A stretch of 64,000 bases of DNA from Ephydatia muelleri (Eukaryota > Porifera > Demospongiae > Spongillida > Spongillidae), in NCBI GenBank assembly GCA_013339895.1, contig JABACO010000012.1, forward strand, positions 8,158,367 to 8,222,366, in the 5' to 3' direction. Position numbers and translations under genes: made by a program. The notes beneath the pieces are model-generated. The model worked only from the letters and a program-made list of their open reading frames with translations. It was not told the DNA's origin and made no database searches. Within the stretch, counting starts at the first letter, position 1. The number at the start of each line of letters is the position of its first letter. This document shows, one piece after another, positions 10,501-21,230 of the stretch.

Positions 10501-13500
10501 GGGTTGAGTAAGGTCATAACTTTGTATAAAACTTATCATCTCCCAACGTTTAGCAATGATGAGCTACCTTCATTGCTAACTTGGGAGCTACCTTCCTCGC
10601 TAACTTGGGAGCTACCTTCCTCGCTAACTTGGGAGCTACCCTCCTCGCTAACTTGAGCATGAGGGTTTCATCTGGGGGAGTGGCTTCGTAATCTTTTTAA
10701 AATGCATCAAAACGTAAATAAACACAACTTATCCTGGATGCATGTATTCTACCTTTTCCATTCCATATATCTAATATTGTATTAAGGTCAGTATCTGATA
10801 GTTTATCTGGAGACTCTTGCTAAGTTGACAAACTTGAATAAGTTAGACAGTTTAATAGAAGAGTTTTAATCAACTCCATCCGAGAAAAGCTTCTTTCCAC
10901 AGATGCAGTTGAAACAGGTGTATAGTAGACTAATTTATTGCAGCAGTGAATTATACTCACTGCATTTAGCACTGAACAAAACATGACAATCATTGGACAA
11001 TCTCAGTTACAACATGTACAGGATATTACAGTGGACACATAGCCTTCTAGACTTGACATCAACAGAAATTTTGATGTCTCCCCCCTAAAAAGTTTCATAT
11101 GAACTTTTGCTCCCTACCCCACCCCTCCCCCCAAAGGTATTTCTCTCAATGAAACCCTAGTGTGTAATGGTGGCCAAGTTTAGAACAGTGTGGATAAGTG
11201 TACTATTTTATTGAATGGTCACAGGATGGCTTGATTTGCCCCATACCCTCCCATGCACGCCTGCACACAGAACACCACAGACATGTACTTGCACTGGAGA
11301 AACGTCCAGGGTGGAAAGTGATGAATTCCCAACCAGCAGTCCTTTAATGAATCCAGGATGGTCACACTGGATACTCAATTCCAAAGCTTTGAAACCCACT
11401 GGGTTTTGTTTGAAACCAGCCTGGATTTTGTCTCAAAACCCAGCCTGGACGTGCGTTACCTTTTCCTGTGTTGGGCACATGAGCACTAAACGACATTACA
11501 TCGTGCATTTAGCTTCAGAGTGTGTGAGCAAGCCACACCCCCTAATTGAGTGTTCCTCTACATCAAGTCCCACCCCTTAGTGCTCGTGTCCTTCCTCCTC
11601 CCCCTACCTCTGAGGGAGGGGCCTGTCACGCTATAATTTGGGCGGCACATTATTTCATTGCCAAAATTCCAACCACACGGTACAATTTTGGTTGCGAAAA
11701 GTGTACTGGGTACTTTTACTTTGAGTTCGCACCTTATGCCACACGAGGTTTATGACAACAATGGAGGATAGTGCATAATGTTGGATGATGTAATTAATCG
11801 TTCGAGGCTGTCTTTCTTTATCTGACTGAATTGTGATATCCTAGCGGGGACTGGTGATAAGCTAAAAAGAGGCATCAGAAGGAAGGCAGCAATGTGTGTG
11901 TGTTGTACGGGAGAGGCACTGTATATTCAAAAGAGGATTAAAACAGTCGTGTAAGTGATTTTAAAAAAAAAAGCATATCTGAATCGCATCAGTTATACAA
12001 ATTTCAGCTGTTAGAATTGAGGTTTGTGAGTACACGAGAGAACAGCTTAAGAATGTACTAGCCAGTGTGCCATTTCGATCCCACTGCTGGTCCACATAGG
12101 AATACTGGCTAGAGAGTCATTGAGTGGTAACTGTGAAGTGGAGTTGTAAAAGATGTACAAAAAACGGTGTTCTATTAATCTTAATATCGCATCTTTGGAG
12201 TCGCGTTTTGTTAGTCAAGTGCTGATGTACCTTATTACACATCATTTCTATCTATAGATTCATTCGTGTGATATGTGCACTTAGCAGGGATGCTACTGCA
12301 TCATTAAGGAGTGTGGTACGGGGAGGAGGTGATCATTAAGGAGTGTGGTATGGGGAGGAGGTGATCATTAAGGAGTGTGGTACGGAGAGGAGGTGATCAT
12401 TAAGGAGTGTGGTACGGGGAGGAGGTGATCATTAAGGAGTGTGGTACGGGGAGGAGGTGATCATTAAGGAGTGTGGTACGGGGAGGAGGTGATCATTAAG
12501 GAGTGTGGTACGGGGAGGAGGTGATCATTAAGGAGTGTGGTACGGGGAGGAGGTGATCATTAAGGAGTGTGGTACAGGGAGGAGGTGATCATTAAGGAGT
12601 GTGGTATGGGGAGGAGGTGATCATTAAGGAGTGTGGTGCGGGGAGGAGGTGATTTTGTTATCATAAATGAAGGATTGCATGAAGAATTTGACCACTTTAA
12701 ATAGGTGCATTTGTAAATCCTTTGGCACTGTGGAGGCAGTAGAATTAATTCATGTGTGGTGTATATCAATCAGGAATAAGACTGAATTCAGTTCATTTAC
12801 TGGCAAGAACACTTCTTTCAATGCCATCAGCGCACCTGGATACATTCTGCCAATGGGCGTATGACAATAGAACATTCTGATCGTCTATTGAGGACTGTTG
12901 ATGGAGTGAAATGAACAATTTTCAAACATGTCTTCCCACACAGCTTAAAGTGCTGAAGTTGAAATGAAGCTGCTACAAATCAGTGTGTCAGTGCAAGGAT
13001 TTACACTTTGGAAGTTCACTTAATTGGCGCCATCAATGTATGTAACGCAAACATCATCGTTCACTGAGTCGGCTTTAAGTTATGGACGAATCAAGGCCAT
13101 TCAAAATATGCACATCAGAATGCACATCAGACGAAGAACATTACAGTTTCATGGCTTTGTTGTATTTAATATGAATGCTGTATTACGCTAGCGTAGTCGG
13201 AACCATAGATGGCATATGGACACACATCTGGACACACATATGGACACACATCTGGACACACATATGGACACACATCTGGCACATATGGACACACATATGG
13301 ACACACATCTGGACACACATACGGACGGACACACATCTGGACACACATATGGACACTGCACGTGGCATCAGTAAAAGTTAGCTATATTTAGCAAAAACCT
13401 ATATTAAAGCACCCAGTACACTTTTGGCAACCAAAATTGTACTGGGCAGTTGAATTTTAGATTTTGGCAACAACAAAAATGTACTGCTCAATACACTTTT

Positions 13501-16500
13501 AGCGTGACAGGCCTCATCTTTGGTGGGTGTCAGACTGTGACAAGAATTCCCTTCGTACCCCACTGTGCAGCTTGTCAGTGTTGGTTTGTGCTCAACTGCT
13601 GACAGTTCCATCAACTACTTCACTACAAGCACTTGTGTGAAAAGCCTGGCCAAGGGGTGTGGTAGTACTGTGGCCAAGGGGTGTGGCAGTACCATGGCCA
13701 AGGGGTGTGGTAGTACTGTGGCCAAGGGGTGTGGCAGTACCATAGCCAAGGGGTGTGGCAGTACTATAGCAGGGCCGTAGCCTCCAGTCCGGTTCTACAG
13801 TTTTAACTGGACCACTTTTTCCCAAAAAACAACAAAAAAAAAACAAATAAGCTCGTAAATGTCTCCTGTCCAATAAAGCGTAATTCAATTAAATTGTCTG
13901 GGCCCGAGGCCAACTCTAATAACTCAAATATTTAACTGTTGATGGCATACAAATAATGTGAATGTTGATGGCATAGTGAATGTTGATGGCATAGTGAATG
14001 TTGATGGCATAGTGAATGTTGATGGCATAGTGAATGTTGATGGCATGGTGAATGTTGATGGCATGGTGAATGTTGATGGCATGGTGAATGTTGATGGCAT
14101 GGTGAATGTTGATGGCATGGTGAATGTTGATGGCATGGTGAATGTTGATGGCATAGTGAATGTTGATGGCATAGTGAATGTTGATGGCATAGTGAATGTT
14201 GATGGCATACAAATAATGTGAAAACAGTTAAAACAATACTGTATCAAGCCGTAATGCAGGGGGAGGGGGGTGGGGGGGAGGGATTCGTGAGGGTTCGGGA
14301 TGAACCCAATCCAAAATGTGCTATATGTGTTATGTGCTATCTGTATTATGTGCTATCTGTATTATGTGCTATCTGTATTATGTGCTATCTGTGTTATGTG
14401 TTATCTGTATTGTGTGCTATCTGCGTTATGTGCTATCTGTATTATGTGCTATCTGTATTATGTGCTATCTGTGTTATGTGTTATCTGTATTGTGTGCTAT
14501 CTGTATTATGTGCTATCTGTGTTATGTGTTATCTGTATTGTGTGCTATCTGTGTTATGTGCTATCTGTAGTACATAACATATGTATTATGTGCTATCTGT
14601 GTTATGTGCTATCTGTAGTACATAACATATGTATTATGTGTTATCTGTGTTATGTGCTATCTGTGTTATGTGTTATCTGTGTTATGTGCTATCTGTGTTA
14701 TGTGTTATCTGTGTTATGTGCTATCTGTAGTACATAACATATGTATTATGTGCTATCTGTGTTATGTGTTATCTGTATTGTGTGCTATCTGTGTTATGTG
14801 TTATCTGTATTGTGTGCTATCTGTGTTATGTGCTATCTGTAGTACATAACATATGTATTATGTGCTATCTGTGTTATGTGCTATCTGTGTTATGTGCTAT
14901 CTGTGTTATGTGCTATCTGTGTTATGTGCTATCTGTGTTATGTGTTATCTGTATTGTGTGCTATCTGTGTTATGTGCTATCTGTAGTACATAACATATGT
15001 ATTATGTGCTATCTGTGTTATGTGCTATCTGCGTTATGTGCTATCTGTGTTATGTGCTATCTGCGTTATGTGCTATCTGTGTTATGTGTTATCTGTGTTA
15101 TGTGCTATCTGTAGTACATAATATATGTATTGTGTGCTATCTGTGTTATGTGCTATCTGTATTGTGTGCTATCTGTGTTATGTGTTATCTGTATTGTGTG
15201 CTATCTGTGTTATGTGCTATCTGTAGTACATAATATATGTATTGTGTGCTATCTGTGTTATGTGCTATCTGTGTTATGTGCTATCTGTGTTATGTGCTAT
15301 CTGTGTTGTGTGCTATCTGTGTTATGTGCTATCTGTGTTATGTGCTATCTGTGTTATGTGCTATCTGTAGTACATAACATATGTATTATGTGCTATCTGT
15401 GTTATGTGCTATCTGTAGTACATAACATATGTATTATGTGTTATCTGTGTTATGTGCTATCTGTGTTATGTGTTATCTGTGTTATGTGCTATCTGTGTTA
15501 TGTGTTATCTGTGTTATGTGCTATCTGTAGTACATAACATATGTATTATGTGCTATCTGTGTTATGTGTTATCTGTATTGTGTGCTATCTGTGTTATGTG
15601 TTATCTGTATTGTGTGCTATCTGTGTTATGTGCTATCTGTAGTACATAACATATGTATTATGTGCTATCTGTGTTATGTGCTATCTGTGTTATGTGCTAT
15701 CTGTGTTATGTGCTATCTGTGTTATGTGCTATCTGTGTTATGTGTTATCTGTATTGTGTGCTATCTGTGTTATGTGCTATCTGTAGTACATAACATATGT
15801 ATTATGTGCTATCTGTGTTATGTGCTATCTGCGTTATGTGCTATCTGTGTTATGTGCTATCTGCGTTATGTGCTATCTGTGTTATGTGTTATCTGTGTTA
15901 TGTGCTATCTGTAGTACATAATATATGTATTGTGTGCTATCTGTGTTATGTGCTATCTGTATTGTGTGCTATCTGTGTTATGTGTTATCTGTATTGTGTG
16001 CTATCTGTGTTATGTGCTATCTGTAGTACATAATATATGTATTGTGTGCTATCTGTGTTATGTGCTAGCTGTGTTATGTGCTATCTGTGTTATGTGCTAT
16101 CTGTGTTGTGTGCTATCTGTGTTATGTGCTATCTGTGTTATGTGCTATCTGTGTTATGTGCTATCTGTGTTATGTGCTATCTGTGTTATGTGCTATCTGT
16201 GTTATGTGCTATCTGTGTTATGTGCTATCTGTATTGTGTGCTATCTGTGTTATGTGCTATCTGTGTTATGTGCTATCTGTGTTATGTGCTATCTGTGTTG
16301 TGTGCTATCTGTGTTATGTGCTATCTGTGTTATGTGCTATCTGTGTTATGTGCTATCTGTGTTATGTGCTATCTGTGTTATGTGCTATCTGTGTTATGTG
16401 CTATCTGTGTTATGTGCTATCTGTATTGTGTGCTATCTGTGTTATGTGTTATCTGTATTGTGTGCTATCTGTGTTATGTGCTATCTGTAGTACATAATAT

Positions 16501-19500
16501 ATGTATTGTGTGCTATCTGTGTTATGTGCTATCTGTGTTATGTGCTATCTGTGTTATGTGCTATCTGTGTTGTGTGCTATCTGTGTTATGTGCTATCTGT
16601 GTTATGTGCTATCTGTGTTATGTGCTATCTGTAGTACATAACATATGTATTATGTGCTATCTGTGTTATGTGCTATCTGTAGTACATAACATATGTATTA
16701 TGTGTTATCTGTGTTATGTGCTATCTGTGTTATGTGTTATCTGTGTTATGTGCTATCTGTGTTATGTGTTATCTGTGTTATGTGCTATCTGTAGTACATA
16801 ACATATGTATTATGTGCTATCTGTGTTATGTGTTATCTGTATTGTGTGCTATCTGTGTTATGTGTTATCTGTATTGTGTGCTATCTGTGTTATGTGCTAT
16901 CTGTAGTACATAACATATGTATTATGTGCTATCTGTGTTATGTGCTATCTGTGTTATGTGCTATCTGTGTTATGTGCTATCTGTGTTATGTGCTATCTGT
17001 GTTATGTGTTATCTGTATTGTGTGCTATCTGTGTTATGTGCTATCTGTAGTACATAACATATGTATTATGTGCTATCTGTGTTATGTGCTATCTGCGTTA
17101 TGTGCTATCTGTGTTATGTGCTATCTGCGTTATGTGCTATCTGTGTTATGTGTTATCTGTGTTATGTGCTATCTGTAGTACATAATATATGTATTGTGTG
17201 CTATCTGTGTTATGTGCTATCTGTATTGTGTGCTATCTGTGTTATGTGTTATCTGTATTGTGTGCTATCTGTGTTATGTGCTATCTGTAGTACATAATAT
17301 GTATTGTGTGCTATCTGTGTTATGTGCTATCTGTGTTATGTGCTATCTGTGTTATGTGCTATCTGTGTTGTGTGCTATCTGTGTTATGTGCTATCTGTGT
17401 ATGTGCTATCTGTGTTATGTGCTATCTGTGTTATGTGCTATCTGTGTTATGTGCTATCTGTGTTATGTGCTATCTGTGTTATGTGCTATCTGTGTTATGT
17501 GCTATCTGTGTTATGTGCTATCTGTATTGTGTGCTATCTGTGTTATGTGCTATCTGTGTTATGTGCTATCTGTGTTATGTGCTATCTGTGTTGTGTGCTA
17601 TCTGTGTTATGTGCTATCTGTGTTATGTGCTATCTGTGTTATGTGCTATCTGTGTTATGTGCTATCTGTGTTATGTGCTATCTGTGTTAGTGCTATCTGT
17701 GTTATGTGTTATCTGTGTTATGTGCTATCTGTGTTATGTGCTATCTGTGTTATGTGCTATCTGTGTTATGTGCTATCTGTGTTATGTGTTATCTGTGTTA
17801 TGTGCTATCTGTGTTATGTGCTATCTGTGTTATGTGCTATCTGTGTTATGTGCTATCTGTATTGTGTGCTATCTGTGTTATGTGCTATCTGTGTTATGTG
17901 CTATCTGTGTTGTGTGCTATCTGTGTTATGTGCTATCTGTGTTATGTGCTATCTGTGTTATGTGTTATCTGTATTGTGTGCTATCTGTGTTATGTGCTAT
18001 CTGTGTTATGTGCTATCTGTGTTATGTGCTATCTGTGTTATGTGCTATCTGTGTATGTGCTATCTGTGTTATATGTGCTATCCTGTGTTATGTGCTATCT
18101 GTGTTAGTGCTATCTGTGTTAGTGCTATCTGTGTTATGTGCTATCTGGTGTATGGTGCTATCTGTGTTTATGGTGCTATCTGTGTTATGTGCGATCTGTG
18201 TTATGTGCTATCTGTGTTATGTGCTATCTGTTATGTGTGCTATCTGTGTTATGTGCTATCTGTGTTATGTGCTATCTGTATTGTGTGCTTATCTGTGTTA
18301 TGTGCTATCTGTGTTATGTGCTATCTGTGTTATGTGCTATCGTATTGTGTGTCTATCTGTGTTATGTGTATTGTGTTATGTGCTATCTGTGTTGTGTTAT
18401 CTGTGTTATGTGCTTATCTGTGTTATGTGTTATCGTGTTATGTGTTATTGTTTATGTGCTATCTGTGTTATGTGTTATCTGTGTTATGTGCTATCGTGTT
18501 ATGTGCTCTCTGTGTTATGTGTTATCTGTGTTATGTGCTATCTGTGTTATGTGTTATCTGTGTTATGTGCTATCTGTGTTATGTGCTATCTGTATTGTGT
18601 GCTATCTGTGTTATGTGCTATCTGTGTTATGTGCTATCTGTATTGTGTGTTATCTGTGTTATGTGCTATCTGTGTTATGTGCTATCTGTGTTATGTGCTA
18701 TCTGTATTGTGTGTTATCTGTGTTATGTGCTATCTGTGTTATGTGCTATCTGTGTTATGTGTTATCTGTGTTATGTGCTATCTGTGTTATGTGTTATCTG
18801 TGTTATGTGCTATCTGTGTTATGTGCTATCTGTGTTATGTGTTATCTGTGTTATGTGCTATCTGTGTTATGTGTTATCTGTGTTATGTGCTCATAATACA
18901 AATAAGCTAAATTGAACTGCGCCGCAGAGCTTCGGCGCTTCACGCGAGAGGGGGCACATTCCCCTCCCGCACCCCACCCTCTGCTGATTATTTCCTAGCA
19001 GCCTTCATTGCAACCTGACCACTTACAATAGTGAGGCTACGGCCCTGCATAGCCAAGGGGTGTGGCAATACCATAGCCAAGGGGTGTGGCAATACCATAG
19101 CCAAGGGGTGTGGCAGTACCATGGCCAAGGGGTGTGGCAGTACCATGGCCAATGGGTGTGGCAGTTGTGGCCAAGGGGTGTGGCAACATTATGGCATGTC
19201 ATTGAGTGTTGGGTGATCTTTTTGTGATTACCAAACTGAGTGATTTACTGAAGGAGAGGCTACATTTATGTGTATAAGGTCATAGGATGTGAATGTGTGT
19301 GTGCAACATAGCAGTTTGACATTGATGGGTGTGTGGCTTGCTGTAGAGGAACACACAACTAGGGGGTGTGGCTTACTGTAGAGAAACACTCAACTAGGGG
19401 GTGTGGCTTGCTGTAGAGAAACACTCAATTAGGGGGTGTGGCTTACTGTAGAGGAACACTCAACTAGGGGGTGTGGCTTACTGTAGAGAAACACTCAACT

Positions 19501-21180
19501 AGGGGGTGTGGCTTTCTGTAGAGGAACTCAACTAGGGTGTGTGGCTTGCTGCAGAGAAACACTAAACTAGGGAGTGTGGCTCGCTCTATTAACATCTAAC
19601 AACACTTTTACAACACTATTTAAAATTATTTACCAAATATTGCACTACTTCAAAACAACATTATTTAAATAATGTTGCTTTGAACTAGTACAATATTTGG
19701 CACGAAACTCTCTGTTTCTTGTCAGCACAATCCCTAGTGGCATACATATATATGGAGAGCAACACTTCTTGAAGTTCTTTAAATTGGAACAGGATAGTAT
19801 GCATGTCTATGCTAGTTAGGCTAGACCTAATAATTTACCCAAATATATATTAATTTTTTGTTGTAAAATATATTTGGACAGTACAATATCCAAAAATAAA
19901 TCCACTCAAACCTTTTCTCGTTTGAAAATTCTTGGTAGGTGACAGTGAATGGATGAGACTGAATTGGACACTGAAATTGTAAAGCCTTGAGCCATGGGAC
20001 TGAATTGGACACTGAAATTGTAAAGCCTTGAGCCATGGGTACCTGAGCATATCCCTCATCTGGTTACCACAACCACACCCACCTGGGTACTATCACCACA
20101 AGGTGTTCCACTTCATAATTTGCAGCTCACACTGTGCAAACATCATTTTTTGAGGACCCCAAATTAGAGAAAATTAAATGATGTACTTTCATAAATAAAA
20201 CAACAGGGTTTTCTGTATTTAACCCTGTCTATTCTCAGTTAGTGATAACGATGATTTTAAAGTGATCCAGATTAATGAGTGGGTGTGGTTACAGCTGTGC
20301 ACTGCACAAAACTCATACCCAAAGTAGCATGAAATGCATAAATGCCTCGAAACCAGTGCACTTTATTTAGAACCGGCATTACACTTGAGCACTAAATATA
20401 GCTCAAGTTTTGAGATTGTGTTGCACACGAATCACACAAATTGACAACTGGACAATTCATCTAATATGTACCTACTGACACACACTCAGCACCATTGTGA
20501 CACTCACCACGGAAACAAAAGAGGTGTAAGCCAACAGCGCCAGAGAAACAATGTATGTACGACAAGTCCTCACTCCAGGAGCCACACCCATCTCATACCT
20601 GTGGGAGAGGAAGAGGGGACAGAGGTGCAGGCCCAAGTCATCAACATATAACTTCATTAACCCCCAAAGCCACCACATGGCTGGAGGAGATACCAAATAG
20701 ACATCACAACCCCCCTCCCCCCAACACACCCCACACTCTCACTACTGCACCAGAACACATTAAAGCTTACAGGGGGAATAGAATCTGGGCTGATAGCACC
20801 AACATGGGCAGTTCGTCCAGAAGCTGGGAGGAGAATGAGAAATCAAATAATGTGGTCAAAAATGCTAGTGATGCAAGGACCGTGCGACCATATTAGATCG
20901 GTGTCATGTGACGACACAAGTGGATCACATGATCCTACATAAGGGGGTGGGTGTCGTGTGACCACATCGTTAAATAACGCGAGTCGTACCAAAGGACCAT
21001 CCACCATATCTTGACAGCAATAGAACCATGTGACATGATAGATGTTAAAGTCTTATGGGCATAGCAATCTATTTGCATCGTTATAACTGATTGCAGTACT
21101 TATCATATACATGTATATTCTGTGGAACCAATGATATGTGTGTGTGTCTACCCCAGTGTCATGCATCCACATGCATGTAT

Positions 21181-21230
<50 letters not shown>

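Larger units (their letters stand above)
13771..19045. mobile_element. Satellite-carrying segment with short terminal inverted repeats (candidate non-autonomous hAT-like element)
   Basis: The left end CAGGGCCGTAGCCTC is repeated inverted at the right end (GAGGCTACGGCCCTG). Outside both ends lies the same 24-bp minisatellite, as if inserted into it. The flanking bases TATAG (left) and CATAG (right) agree at 4 of 5; a clean 8-bp hAT duplication is not visible, and the repetitive target makes it ambiguous. CAGGG termini are common in hAT elements. The inside is two satellite arrays plus about 180 bp and 150 bp of unique edge sequence; no transposase is present. The alternative is coincidental short repeats at an array breakpoint. 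Confidence 0.55.

Noticed and set aside
14218..18915. Very long plus-strand frames (up to 573 codons) rich in Cys, Tyr, Leu and Val
   Set aside because: They are produced by the 16-bp satellite, which lacks stops in all three plus frames; there is no independent coding signature.
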